Assembly: GCF_040729435.1 (NCBI RefSeq)
Contig: NZ_CP160398.1
Span: forward strand, 186,001-250,000
Length of the DNA: 64,000 nt
Source: Pseudomonas sp. HOU2
GTDB taxonomy: Bacteria; Pseudomonadota; Gammaproteobacteria; Pseudomonadales; Pseudomonadaceae
Reading direction: 5' to 3'
Both the position numbers and the translations under genes were made by a program. This document shows, piece after piece, positions 38,213 to 49,414 of the stretch; the stretch's first letter is position 1, and every line of letters begins with the position of its first letter. The notes below the pieces were generated by a model, which saw only the letters and a program-made list of their open reading frames with translations, was not told where the DNA came from and did no database searches.

Positions 38213-38257
38213 CTCGTGTCAGCTACCTCACTGTAGTTCGCCCGCGAGGACACACCG

Positions 38258-39226
38258 ATGGACATTCAAGCAAAACACCCGCTGCGCACCGACGGCCCGC
38301 TCAACCCGGATCGGCGAACCCTGCTCAAATGCTCGGCGTGGGCCGGGGCCGGGGTCCTCTGGGCCTTGAGTGGCGGCATTCCCAAAGCCTTTGCGCTCGA
38401 CGAGGCGGGTAACGTCAGCGACCCCAAGGCGCTGGCCAGCAGCTTTCACTTCGTGCAGATCAGCGACTCGCACATCGGCTTCAACAAGGAGGCCAATCCG
38501 GAGCCGGTCAAGACCCTGCAGGTGGCGATCGACAAGGTCATCGCGCTGCCCAAACGGCCGTCGCTGATCCTGCACACCGGCGACATCACTCACCTGTCCA
38601 AGCCCGAGGAGTTCGACACCGCCGCGCAATTGCTCAAGGGCCTGCCGTCCACCGTGCATTACATACCCGGTGAACACGACACCCTCGACGAGGGCGGCGG
38701 CAAGCTGTACCTGGAGCGCTACGGCAAAGGCACCAAAGGCAACGGCTGGTACAGCTTCGATGACCATGGCGTGCACTTCATCGCGCTGATCAATGTGTTC
38801 AATTTCCAGGCCGGCCATGAGGCCAACCTCGGCGCCGAGCAACTGGCCTGGCTGGCGGATGACCTGCGTGCGGTTTCCACCAGTACGCCGATCGTCGTAT
38901 TCACCCACATCCCGCTGTGGACGATTTATCAGCCGTGGGGCTGGGGCACCGAGGATGGCGATCAAGCAATAGCGATGCTGCGCAAGTACGGTTCAGTGAC
39001 GGTGCTCAACGGGCACATTCATCAGGTGATCCAGAAAGTCGAAGGCAATATCACCTTTCACACCGCCCGTGGCACGGCCTATCCGCAGCCTGCACCGGGC
39101 GCGGCACCGTCGCCGGGGCCGATGACGGTGGCGGCCGATCAATTGCGCAATTACCTGGGGATCACCGACGTGCGCGCGACCCAAGGCGAGCATCCGCTGG
39201 CCCTGATTGATTCGACACTGGTGTAA
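38258..39226 (+). CDS. Exported metallophosphoesterase
   Basis: This 322-residue calcineurin-like phosphoesterase has an N-terminal Tat-type signal (DRRTLLKCSAWAGAG, about residues 18-45) that implies periplasmic export. The five metal-binding blocks are present: ISDSHIG, LHTGDITH, IPGEHD (Glu replacing the usual Asn in GNHD), VVFTHIPL and NGHIHQ. The substrate is unknown. GAGGA lies upstream of the ATG. It is followed 14 bp later by a cupredoxin and sits opposite the ECF sigma gene, behind a matching promoter motif. Confidence 0.9.
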   Translation: MDIQAKHPLRTDGPLNPDRRTLLKCSAWAGAGVLWALSGGIPKAFALDEAGNVSDPKALASSFHFVQISDSHIGFNKEANPEPVKTLQVAIDKVIALPKRPSLILHTGDITHLSKPEEFDTAAQLLKGLPSTVHYIPGEHDTLDEGGGKLYLERYGKGTKGNGWYSFDDHGVHFIALINVFNFQAGHEANLGAEQLAWLADDLRAVSTSTPIVVFTHIPLWTIYQPWGWGTEDGDQAIAMLRKYGSVTVLNGHIHQVIQKVEGNITFHTARGTAYPQPAPGAAPSPGPMTVAADQLRNYLGITDVRATQGEHPLALIDSTLV

Positions 39227-39240
39227 CCGAGGGCGAACCG

Positions 39241-39549
39241 ATGAAAACGCGACTGTTGGCGCTGATGGGCCTGTTGCTGGCGATGCCGGTGTGGGCCGCG
39301 GAAGTGAGGATCGACATCAAGGAATTCATGTTCGACCCCAAGGACCTGACCGTGGCCGTCGGCACCAAGGTGACGTGGGTCAATGACGATCAGATTCCGC
39401 ACACGGTGGCGGAAACCCACAAGGTGTTTCGCTCGGGGGCGCTGGACACCAATGACAGTTTTTCCTGGGTGTTCGATACGCCGGGGGCGTTTGAATATTT
39501 TTGCGTGTTGCATCCGCAGATGATTGGCAAGGTGGTGGTGACGCAATGA
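39241..39549 (+). CDS. Periplasmic cupredoxin (plastocyanin/amicyanin-like)
   Basis: This 102-residue protein has a cleavable signal peptide (ending MPVWAA, about residue 20). A blue-copper fold follows, with the type-1 copper ligands visible as His54 (IPHTV), Cys88 (YFCVLHPQM), His91 and Met94. It may carry electrons or bind copper in the periplasm. It is cotranscribed with the metallophosphoesterase and probably under the ECF sigma factor encoded opposite. Confidence 0.92.
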   Translation: MKTRLLALMGLLLAMPVWAAEVRIDIKEFMFDPKDLTVAVGTKVTWVNDDQIPHTVAETHKVFRSGALDTNDSFSWVFDTPGAFEYFCVLHPQMIGKVVVTQ

Positions 39550-39740
39550 TGCATGCCGCAAGGGTGCGGTTGAGGCGAGTGTTACTCAGCTACCAATCTG
39601 CACCTTTGCGGGGCTCGCCATGGGCCATCGGGTAGCACTACTCAAGTTTCGAGCTGCAGGATCTGCTCGCTGTTGTTTTCTTAAATCATTCAAATCAAGC
39701 GCTTGGCACGGTGCGGAGAAATCTGGCATGCATCGTGCTT

Positions 39741-39770
39741 TTTTGTATCCGTGGATAATTGGATACAAAA
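39741..39770. promoter_or_regulatory. Perfect inverted repeat, candidate GntR operator
   Basis: TTTTGTATCC (39741-39750) and GGATACAAAA (39761-39770) form a perfect 10-bp inverted repeat with a 10-nt spacer. The right end is 17 bp before the start of the GntR gene. FCD-type GntR regulators often bind such TNGTATNC-like palindromes, so autoregulation is likely. Confidence 0.7.
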
Positions 39771-39787
39771 AGACAGAAGGTGCTGCC

Positions 39788-40456
39788 ATGCAATTCGCTC
39801 CCGCCTACGACCAGCGTCAACCGATGACCGCCGAGGAAGAGGCCTACAACTTTCTGTTGGAAGGCATTTGCGGCGGTCGTTATCGCAAGGGCGACCGGTT
39901 GATCGCCGAGGACATCGCCAGTGAAATCGGCATGAGCCGCATGCCCGTGCGCGAAGCCTTTCGCCGTCTCGATGCGCAGGGGCTGGTGACGCTGAGGCCC
40001 AATCGCGGCGCCGTGGTCAGCGGTCTGGATGTCGAGCAAATGCACGAAGTGTTCGAGATGCGCAGTGCGCTGGAGGGGCTGGCGATTCGCATCGCCGTGC
40101 CCAAGATCAGCGAGCGTCAGTTGACCGCGCTGGAGCGGCTGCTCGATGAAATGGACGATTACCGCGAAGAGAGTGCGGCGTGGGTCAGCCGACATCGCAA
40201 GTTCCATGAATACCTGTGCAGCCTCAGCGATCGGCCACGGCTGCTCAAGCAGATCGGCGCCCTCTACTCATTGATCGAAGCGCCGATGCGCCTTTGGCTG
40301 CAGCACATCGAAAAGCCCCTGAGTGCGCGCCAGGAACACCAGATGATCCTCGATGCGATTCGTGCCGGTGACGCCAACAAGGCCGAGGCCGTGGTGCGCG
40401 AGCACATCGAAGGCACCGTCCCCGAGCTGATCAAATTTTTGCAATCGGAAAAATAA
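39788..40456 (+). CDS. GntR family transcriptional regulator (FCD subfamily)
   Basis: This 222-residue regulator has an N-terminal GntR winged HTH (about 15-75: GGRYRKGDRLIAEDIASEIG, MSRMPVREAFRRLDAQGLV, RPNRGAVVSGL). A C-terminal all-helical FCD effector domain follows (FEMRSALEGLAIRIA; histidines in HRKFHEYLC and REHIEG). ATG 39788 follows the palindromic operator at 39741-39770; upstream open frame to 39620 is not supported. It heads the ABC-transporter/gamma-glutamyltransferase cluster and likely controls it. Confidence 0.9.
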   Translation: MQFAPAYDQRQPMTAEEEAYNFLLEGICGGRYRKGDRLIAEDIASEIGMSRMPVREAFRRLDAQGLVTLRPNRGAVVSGLDVEQMHEVFEMRSALEGLAIRIAVPKISERQLTALERLLDEMDDYREESAAWVSRHRKFHEYLCSLSDRPRLLKQIGALYSLIEAPMRLWLQHIEKPLSARQEHQMILDAIRAGDANKAEAVVREHIEGTVPELIKFLQSEK

Positions 40457-40535
40457 CCACAGAGCGGAACACGAGTCCGCCGATGTTTTGACTTTGAGTA
40501 CTGCCCCGTTACTAACCGAACTGGAGTGTCTGGTC

Positions 40536-41342
40536 ATGCATACGTCTCGCCTGTTACTGGCTGCAATATCCCTCGGATTCTGTACGCAGTGGGCGGTTGC
40601 CGCACCTACGGTGCCGGAGCGTCTGGTCAAGGTCGACAAACTGACCTATTGCTCGGGCATGGATTCACCGCCACTGGTGTCCTTCGACGAAGCGCAAAAG
40701 CCCAAAGGGCTGACCGTCGACCTCGGCCTGGAAATCGCCAAACGTCTGGGCGACAAAAAGGTCGATTGGCGGGTGATTCCATTCTCCGGATTGCTCCCGG
40801 CCTTGCTCGCCAAACAGTGCGACATGATCGTCGACCAGTTATTCGACAAGCCCGAGCGCCGTGAGGTGATCGACATCGTCAACTACATGTATTCCAGCCA
40901 GGCGGTGGTGGTGCCCAAGGATAATCCGAAGGCGCTCAAGACCTTGGCGGATCTGAGTGGGCACAAGATCGCGGTGCTCAACGGTTCGACCATCAAGACC
41001 TTGCTCGACACCGAAAATGAAAGCCTTACCAAGGCCGGCAAGCCACCGATGAAACTGGTGGTCTACAACACCGACACCGATGCCTTCCAGGCCCTGCGCA
41101 TCAATCAGGTTGACGCTTACGGCACCACCGTAGAAACCGCCGGCTATTACGCGGCGATGGCGCCGGACCTGTTCGAGGAAGGCGTGCCAGCCTTCAGCCG
41201 GATCCTCACCGGGCTGGGCATTCGCAAGGATGATCCGCAACTGAGCGCCGCCGTGCAGCAGATCATCACCGACATGCGCAGCGACGGCAGCTACAACCAG
41301 CTCCTGAATAAGTGGCACGTCTCCAGCGACACTCTCGATTGA
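40536..41342 (+). CDS. Polar amino-acid ABC transporter, periplasmic binding protein
   Basis: This 268-residue solute-binding protein of the HisJ/GlnH type (SBP family 3) has a signal peptide ending AVAA (about residue 22). Family parts include PPLVSFDEAQKPKGLTVDLG, IPFSGLLPALLAKQCDMIVD and the GSTIKTLL turn. An upstream GGAG supports ATG 40536. It is the first gene of an ABC operon with permease and ATPase. The ligand is probably an amino acid or gamma-glutamyl compound, judged by the later ggt gene. Confidence 0.9.
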   Translation: MHTSRLLLAAISLGFCTQWAVAAPTVPERLVKVDKLTYCSGMDSPPLVSFDEAQKPKGLTVDLGLEIAKRLGDKKVDWRVIPFSGLLPALLAKQCDMIVDQLFDKPERREVIDIVNYMYSSQAVVVPKDNPKALKTLADLSGHKIAVLNGSTIKTLLDTENESLTKAGKPPMKLVVYNTDTDAFQALRINQVDAYGTTVETAGYYAAMAPDLFEEGVPAFSRILTGLGIRKDDPQLSAAVQQIITDMRSDGSYNQLLNKWHVSSDTLD

Positions 41343-41353
41343 GGTAAGCGTTG

Positions 41354-42130
41354 ATGAACTTCAATTGGGATGTGTTCTGGCAGTACCTGTTGCAGCCCAG
41401 CGGCGTGTACCTCACCGGCCTGTGGCTGACCTGCCTTATCAGTGTGCTGGCGATGTTGCTGGGCTGTGTGCTGGGGCTGGCCGCCGCGCTGCTGCGCTTG
41501 TCGAAGAACCCGTTGCTGCATCTGCCGGTGCGTTTTTATGTGTGGCTGATGCGCGGCACGCCGCTGTTGGTGCAGATCGTTTTTCTGTACACCGCGCTGG
41601 CGGCGGGCGGGATTTTTCGCTTCGAAGACATCGAGCTGTTCGGACTGGTGGTGCCCGGCAACATTCAGGCGGCGATCATTGCTCTGGGCCTCAACGAAGG
41701 CGCATACATGGCCGAGATCATCCGCGCCGGGATCGGCGCCGTGGACAAGGGCCAATACGAGGCCGGCCGCTCGCTGGGCATGACCTTCGCCAAATTGATG
41801 CGCCGTATCGTGCTGCCGCAAGCGTTTCGGGTGATCGTGCCGCCGCTGGGCAACGAGTTTAACGTGATGCTGAAAAACACCACGCTGGTCAGCGTGATCG
41901 GCGTGCAGGAGCTGTTGCTCAGCACACAGATGGTCACCTCGGCGACCTTTCGGGTGTTCGAGTTGTACCTGGTAGTGGCGATCTATTTCCTGTTGCTCAC
42001 CACGCTGTGGGGCTTCTTTCAGCGCTGGCTGGAGAACCGTTTCGGCCAGTCCGACCGACCTTCTGCACCACCGCCGGCCTCCAGCCGAATGTTCGGTCGC
42101 AGCACTCTTAAACTGCTGAGGGGGCGTTGA
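41354..42130 (+). CDS. Polar amino-acid ABC transporter, permease
   Basis: This 258-residue HisMQ/GlnP-type permease has about five membrane helices. It contains the cytoplasmic EAA loop [20 protein letters not shown] followed by [15 protein letters not shown] that contacts the ATPase. Only one permease gene is present, so it probably works as a homodimer. ATG 41354 with GAGG upstream; overlap-like spacing to the ATPase gene downstream (2 bp). Confidence 0.92.
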   Translation: MNFNWDVFWQYLLQPSGVYLTGLWLTCLISVLAMLLGCVLGLAAALLRLSKNPLLHLPVRFYVWLMRGTPLLVQIVFLYTALAAGGIFRFEDIELFGLVVPGNIQAAIIALGLNEGAYMAEIIRAGIGAVDKGQYEAGRSLGMTFAKLMRRIVLPQAFRVIVPPLGNEFNVMLKNTTLVSVIGVQELLLSTQMVTSATFRVFELYLVVAIYFLLLTTLWGFFQRWLENRFGQSDRPSAPPPASSRMFGRSTLKLLRGR

Positions 42131-42132
42131 TC

Positions 42133-44024
<1,892 letters not shown>

Positions 44025-44047
44025 ATTTGATTTGAAGAGCCTTTGCC

Positions 44048-45658
44048 ATGTTGAAATTCTCTGCTCACGAATATCCCTATCCGTCGCAACGCCAAAGCGT
44101 GTTCGCCCGTCGTGGCATGGTTGCAGCGTCTCAGCCGTTGGCCGCACAGGCCGGCATCGAGATGCTGCAGAAGGGCGGTAATGCGGTCGACGCCGCCATC
44201 GCCACGGCGGCGGCGCTGACTGTGGTCGAGCCTACGGGTTGCGGCCTGGGCGGCGATGCGTTTGCGCTGGTCTGGTTCAAGGATCAGTTGCATGGCCTCA
44301 ATGCCAACGGCCATGCCCCGGCGGCTCTGAGTATCGAAGCGGTGAAAGCGGCCGGCCATGAACAGATGCCGTTATATGGCTGGACGCCTGTGACAGTGCC
44401 CGGCTGCCCATCGGCCTGGGCCGAGCTGTCGCAACGCTTTGGCGTGTTGCCGTTCGCCGATTTGCTGCAACCGGCAATCAGTCTGGCCAGAGACGGTTTT
44501 CCCTTGTCGCCGGTGGTTGCCCATCAATGGCAAATCGCGCTGGATGAGTTCGGCCCGCATCGTAATGAAGTGCTGCAGGCCTGGTTCGATACGTTCCTGA
44601 TTGATGGTCGCGCGCCGAAGGCCGGTGAAGTTTTCCGTAACCCGGCACAGGCAAGAACCCTTGAAGAGTTGGCGTCGAGCCGCTGCGAAAGTTTGTATCG
44701 CGGCGCACTGGCGCAACGCCTGGATGCGCATTCACAAGCAACGGGCGGCTATCTGCGCGCCACCGATCTTGAGCATTACCGCGCGCAGTGGGTGGAGCCG
44801 ATCCACGTCAATTACCGGGGCGTGGATGTCTGGGAAATCCCGCCGAGCGGGCAAGGCCTGGTGGCGCTGATGGCGCTGAAGATTCTTGAAGGCTTCGACT
44901 TCGATCACCGTGACAGCCAACAGACCTGGCACCGGCAACTGGAGGCGATGAAGCTCGCCTACAGTGATGGGCTGCACTACATCACCGATCCGCTGCACAT
45001 GCGCGTGGCCGTGGCCGATCTGTTGAGCGACGGCTACAGCGCCCGCCGCCGCACGCAGATCGGCGAACAGGCGCAACCGCCGAAACCGGGCGATCCCCAT
45101 GCCAGTGGCACGGTGTATCTGGCCACGGCGGACGGGCAGGGCAACATGGTGTCGTTCATTCAGAGCAATTACCACGGTTTCGGCTCAGGCGTGGTGCTGC
45201 CGGACAGCGGCATTGCCCTGCAGAATCGCGGCCAGGAATTCAGCCTTGATCCCGAGCACGCCAACGCGTTGGCGCCCGGGAAAAAGACCTTTCACACGAT
45301 CATTCCCGGCTTCCTCACCAAGGATGGCCAGGCGCTAGGGCCGTTCGGTGTGATGGGCGGCTACATGCAGCCGCAGGGTCATGTGCAGATGGTGATGAAT
45401 CTGGTGGATTTCGGCCTGAACCCGCAGTCGGCACTGGACGCGCCGCGCTGGCAATGGCTGGGCGGGATGAAGGTTGGCATCGAGCAGGGCGCTTCAAGGG
45501 ATCTGGCCAACGCGTTGGCGCGTCGCGGGCATGAGGTGCAGATCGCCAGTGACCTGACGGATTACGGACGAGGGCAGATTATTCTGCGTGATCCAGTGAC
45601 GGGCGTACTGTGTGGCGGGACTGAGCCGCGGGCGGATTCGCATATCGCAGTCTGGTAG
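44048..45658 (+). CDS. ggt: Gamma-glutamyltransferase family protein
   Basis: This 536-residue N-terminal-nucleophile hydrolase of the gamma-glutamyltransferase family has the autoprocessing site in DPHASGTVYLATADGQGNMV, with nucleophile Thr355 starting the small subunit. GNAVDAAIATAAALTVVEP, the PSGQGLVALM region, and the lid segment GSGVVLPDSGIALQNRG also match. No obvious signal peptide is visible, so a cytosolic location is possible. With the upstream transporter and PotF-like protein it suggests uptake and hydrolysis of gamma-glutamyl compounds. Confidence 0.88.
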   Translation: MLKFSAHEYPYPSQRQSVFARRGMVAASQPLAAQAGIEMLQKGGNAVDAAIATAAALTVVEPTGCGLGGDAFALVWFKDQLHGLNANGHAPAALSIEAVKAAGHEQMPLYGWTPVTVPGCPSAWAELSQRFGVLPFADLLQPAISLARDGFPLSPVVAHQWQIALDEFGPHRNEVLQAWFDTFLIDGRAPKAGEVFRNPAQARTLEELASSRCESLYRGALAQRLDAHSQATGGYLRATDLEHYRAQWVEPIHVNYRGVDVWEIPPSGQGLVALMALKILEGFDFDHRDSQQTWHRQLEAMKLAYSDGLHYITDPLHMRVAVADLLSDGYSARRRTQIGEQAQPPKPGDPHASGTVYLATADGQGNMVSFIQSNYHGFGSGVVLPDSGIALQNRGQEFSLDPEHANALAPGKKTFHTIIPGFLTKDGQALGPFGVMGGYMQPQGHVQMVMNLVDFGLNPQSALDAPRWQWLGGMKVGIEQGASRDLANALARRGHEVQIASDLTDYGRGQIILRDPVTGVLCGGTEPRADSHIAVW

Positions 45659-45765
45659 AGACGGCAGGCACTCGTCCAGGTCAGGAGCACACACTTTTTC
45701 ACAAAGACCTCCCGGGATCCGATCGGTGGCAGAATCTCCCTGACTTGTAAGTTCAGGAGAACACC

Positions 45766-47625
45766 ATGCTTCGTCTGTTTGAACGAAGACTCGACCCTTT
45801 CCCGCCTGACGAGGTGCCACCGCCACCCAACGGTCTGGCTAAATTTCTCTGGGCCTGTACCCGGGGTGCACGCGGCTACGTGCTGGCGCTGGCGTTGCTC
45901 AGTGCCGCTGTGTCGATTTATGAAGCGTGGCTGTTTTCCTTCCTCGGTCAGGTCGTGGATCTGCTCTCGACCTGGCAGGCCGGTGGTGAAGCGGCCGCGC
46001 AGGAGCGCCGCGTGTTGTGGGGCATGGGCATCGTCATGGTGCTCAGTGTCGGGCTGGTGGCGTTGCGCACCATGGTTCAACACCAGATTCTGGCGATCAA
46101 TTTGCCGTTGCGTCTGCGTTGGGATTTCCATCGGCTGATGCTGCGGCAAAGCCTTTCGTTTTTCTCCGACGAGTTCTCCGGCCGGGTCACGACCAAGGTC
46201 ATGCAGACCGCGCTGGCGGTGCGTGACGTGCTGTTCACCCTGATCGAGATCCTGCCCGGGATCGGCGTGTACTTTATCGCGATCATCGCCCTGGCCGGCG
46301 GTTTTGCGCTGAAACTGATGCTGCCGTTCCTCGCCTGGGTTGTGCTGTTCGGTCTGGCCATGTGGTACTTCGTGCCGCGTCTGGGCAAGGTCGGCCAGGA
46401 GCAGGCCAATGCGCGGTCGATGATGACCGGGCGTATCGCCGACGCGTACACCAACATCACCACGGTGAAGTTGTTTTCCCATTCCAATCGCGAAGCGCAC
46501 TTCGCGCGGGCGGCGATGGAAGATTTCAAGCTGACCGGGTTTCGCCAGATGCGTCTGGTCAGTCTGTTCGAGATCGTCAATCAGGCCTTGGTGGTGGCAT
46601 TGATCATGTCTGCCGGTGGTTATGCCCTGTGGCTGTGGCACCAGGGTGATGTCGGCGCCGGTGCGGTGGCGGCGATCACTGCCATGGCGTTGCGGATCAA
46701 CGGCATGTCGAACTGGATCATGTGGCAGATGACCTCGCTGTTCGAAAGCATCGGCACCGTTCAGGACGGCATGGCAACGCTGACCCAAGGCACCAAGGTG
46801 CAGGACGCACCGGATGCCGGCGTGCTGGTGACCTCTGGCGGCGCGGTGACGTTCGACAAGGTGAAGTTCAATTACGGTGGCGAACGTCAGGTGCTCGATG
46901 GCCTGAGCCTGAGCATCCGTCCCGGTGAAAAAATCGGTCTGGTCGGCCGCTCCGGTGCCGGTAAATCGACGCTGATCAACCTGCTGCTGCGTTTTTATGA
47001 CGTCGACAGCGGCGAGATTCGTATCGACGGTCAGAACATTGCGCACGTGACCCAGGACAGCCTGCGCAGCGCGATCGGCATGGTCACCCAGGACACTTCG
47101 CTGCTACACCGCTCGATTCGCGACAACATCGCCTACGGTCGCCCCGATGCCACCGACGCGCAGATCCGCCGCGCCGCTGCCAACGCTCAGGCTGACGAGT
47201 TCATCAGCCAACTCAGCGACCGCCAGGGCCATACCGGCTACGACACCCTGGTGGGCGAGCGCGGGATCAAACTGTCCGGCGGCCAGCGCCAACGGGTGGC
47301 GATTGCCCGGGTGATGCTGAAGAACGCGCCAATCCTGCTGCTGGACGAAGCCACCAGTGCGCTGGACTCGGAAGTCGAAGTGGCGATTCAGGAAAGCCTC
47401 GATGACATGATGCAGGGCAAGACCGTGATTGCGATCGCACATCGACTGTCGACGATCGCAGCGATGGACCGGCTGATTGTCATGGACGACGGGCGCATCA
47501 TCGAGCAGGGCACTCATTCGGAGTTGCTGGAGAAGAACGGCGTGTATGCGCGGCTGTGGGCGCATCAGAGCGGCGGCTTTCTGGGCGAGGACAAAGGCGT
47601 GGTCGAGGCGATGGATCAGGCCTGA
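45766..47625 (+). CDS. ABC exporter, fused permease and ATPase (MsbA-like)
   Basis: This 619-residue half-transporter has six membrane helices (about 35-330). The nucleotide-binding domain (about 360-600) has Walker A GRSGAGKST, Q-loop VTQDTSLLHRSIRDNI, signature LSGGQRQR, Walker B ILLLDEATSALDSE and switch AHRLST. Type IV exporter of unknown substrate. Several basic and proline residues make up the N-terminal tail. It lies 107 bp after ggt and may be a separate unit; its end overlaps convergent gabP by 10 bp. Confidence 0.9.
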   Translation: MLRLFERRLDPFPPDEVPPPPNGLAKFLWACTRGARGYVLALALLSAAVSIYEAWLFSFLGQVVDLLSTWQAGGEAAAQERRVLWGMGIVMVLSVGLVALRTMVQHQILAINLPLRLRWDFHRLMLRQSLSFFSDEFSGRVTTKVMQTALAVRDVLFTLIEILPGIGVYFIAIIALAGGFALKLMLPFLAWVVLFGLAMWYFVPRLGKVGQEQANARSMMTGRIADAYTNITTVKLFSHSNREAHFARAAMEDFKLTGFRQMRLVSLFEIVNQALVVALIMSAGGYALWLWHQGDVGAGAVAAITAMALRINGMSNWIMWQMTSLFESIGTVQDGMATLTQGTKVQDAPDAGVLVTSGGAVTFDKVKFNYGGERQVLDGLSLSIRPGEKIGLVGRSGAGKSTLINLLLRFYDVDSGEIRIDGQNIAHVTQDSLRSAIGMVTQDTSLLHRSIRDNIAYGRPDATDAQIRRAAANAQADEFISQLSDRQGHTGYDTLVGERGIKLSGGQRQRVAIARVMLKNAPILLLDEATSALDSEVEVAIQESLDDMMQGKTVIAIAHRLSTIAAMDRLIVMDDGRIIEQGTHSELLEKNGVYARLWAHQSGGFLGEDKGVVEAMDQA

Positions 47626-49022
47626 CCCACCGACGTTGCCTGTGCGGCCGATGCAGGCTGACGCGACGTGATCAGGCCGATAAAGGAGATTGCCAGCGCC
47701 AGGCCAATGGTGGTGGTGACTTCGGTGCGATGCTGCGGAGTGATCATCATGACCGCCAGCGCCGCGCAGATGAAGCCGATCACCAGCCACGTCAGCCATG
47801 GGAACAGCCACATGCGGAGGGTCAGCTCGACCTTGCGCTGTTGCAATATCCGCCGCATGCGTAGCTGCGACACCGCAATCGCCAGGTACACCAGCAAGGC
47901 AATCGCCCCGGAACTGGCCAGCAGGAACTCGAACAGCCCGGCGGGCATGAAGTAGCTCCACACGGTGATCGACGCACCCAGCACGGTGCTGGCGATCACG
48001 GCGGCCCGTGGCACACCGGCCGCGGAAGTCGCCTTCAGCGCTTTCGGCGCATCGCCGCGACGACCCAGCGAGTACAACATGCGTGAGGCAATGTAGATCG
48101 AGGAGTTCATGCAACTGGCCACGGCGATCAGGACGACGACGTCGACCATGAACTTGGCGTTTGGAATATTCATGATGTCCAGGGCGCGCTGATACGAGCC
48201 CACCGAGGCCAGCAACGGATCATTCCACGGCACCACGGAAATGACCACGAAGATCGACAGCAGGTAGAACACGCCGATGCGCCAGATCACCGAGCGGGTG
48301 GCCTTGGCAATGTTCTGCGCCGGATTATTCGATTCGGCGGCCGCGATGGTCACCGCTTCCGTACCGATGAAGCTGAACATGATCGTGATGAAAGCGCCGA
48401 CCACCGCCGACAAACCGTTGGGCGCAAATCCGCCGTGCTCGGCCATCAGACCGCTCAAGCCGCTGACTTCGCGCTCGGGCACCCAGCCCATCAACACGGC
48501 AAAACCGACCCCGATGAAACCGATGATCGCCACGACCTTGGCCATGGCGAACCAGAACTCGAATTCACCGTATTTGGACACGCTGAACAGGTTGGTCACC
48601 ACCAGCCCAATGATCGATCCCAACGCGAACAGCCAGGCATCGACCTGGGGGAACCATTGGTGCAGCACATGCCCGGCCGCCAATGCTTCGATGGGAATCA
48701 CCAACACCCAGAACCACCAGTACAGCCAACCGATGGTAAAACCGGCCCAGCGGCCGATGGCCTGGTCGGCGTAGGTGGAGAACGAACCGGTGTCCGGATT
48801 GGCCACCGCCATCTCGCCGAGCATGCGCATGACCAGCACGACGAGCAAACCTGAAAACAGATAGGCGAGAAGCACCGCCGGCCCTGCAGCGGCAATCGCG
48901 TGTCCTGAACCGACGAACAAACCGGCGCCGATAATCCCGGCGATGGACAGCATTGTGACGTGACGAGGCTTAAAGCCCTGCGCCAATTGGCTACTCGAAT
49001 CCATGGAGTTCGGGCTGATCAT
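47616..49022 (-). CDS. gabP: GABA permease
   Basis: This 468-residue APC-superfamily transporter has twelve membrane helices. It follows E. coli GabP closely: GFKPRHVTMLSIAGIIGAGL, MRMLGEMAVANPDTGSFSTY, AIGRWAGFTIGWLYWWFWVL, and ASRMLYSLGRRGDAPKAL. GABA uptake fits the local theme of polyamine and omega-amino-acid catabolism. ATG 49022 is taken as the start, with ATG 49004 (MDSSSQLAQGF) possible; neither has a strong ribosome site. Confidence 0.88.
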   Translation of the reverse strand: MISPNSMDSSSQLAQGFKPRHVTMLSIAGIIGAGLFVGSGHAIAAAGPAVLLAYLFSGLLVVLVMRMLGEMAVANPDTGSFSTYADQAIGRWAGFTIGWLYWWFWVLVIPIEALAAGHVLHQWFPQVDAWLFALGSIIGLVVTNLFSVSKYGEFEFWFAMAKVVAIIGFIGVGFAVLMGWVPEREVSGLSGLMAEHGGFAPNGLSAVVGAFITIMFSFIGTEAVTIAAAESNNPAQNIAKATRSVIWRIGVFYLLSIFVVISVVPWNDPLLASVGSYQRALDIMNIPNAKFMVDVVVLIAVASCMNSSIYIASRMLYSLGRRGDAPKALKATSAAGVPRAAVIASTVLGASITVWSYFMPAGLFEFLLASSGAIALLVYLAIAVSQLRMRRILQQRKVELTLRMWLFPWLTWLVIGFICAALAVMMITPQHRTEVTTTIGLALAISFIGLITSRQPASAAQATSVGQA

Positions 49023-49414
49023 TGGTTTTTTTGTTCTCTGCTGATCGACATTTAAGCAATTGAACGGGCACACGATCGGTCACCATCGTTGCCTGCTGAA
49101 CTCCCGAGAGAAGCCCGTCCAACCGCCGCAGTTCTTATCAATCCCATGATCTGACCGGGATTGTTTTGATAGGAAGACACGGCACCTTAGCCGGCCTTGC
49201 AGCAGATTCAATAGCCTGATTGCGCCATGATCGTGTCTGATATCGACATGTGAATACCGTGAGGTCGTATTTGAGACCTGTCGGTCACGCAAGGCTCTGG
49301 CAATCAAAATCCGGATTGACCAAGTCATGTACGTTTTTTGAGATGGGGGATTGAATTCGACGGTGAAGCCAAACTGGGCCCCACAAGTCAGGCTATCCAG
49401 TGGGCAAAACAGGA
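49023..49414. other. 392-bp region, possible insertion-sequence end
   Basis: No convincing gene is present. Near its right end (49374-49434) two inverse-strand copies of GGCCCA(G/C)TTTGG lie about 45 bp apart. Repeated GGCCC-A-TTTGG blocks of this kind resemble the multi-repeat ends of some IS21-like elements. One copy forms the last codons of the LysR gene at 49415. No transposase is visible. Confidence 0.35.

Noticed and set aside
45562..47046. 494-codon minus-strand frame opposite ggt and the ABC exporter
   Set aside because: His/Gln/Arg-rich shadow translation; spans two real plus-strand genes.
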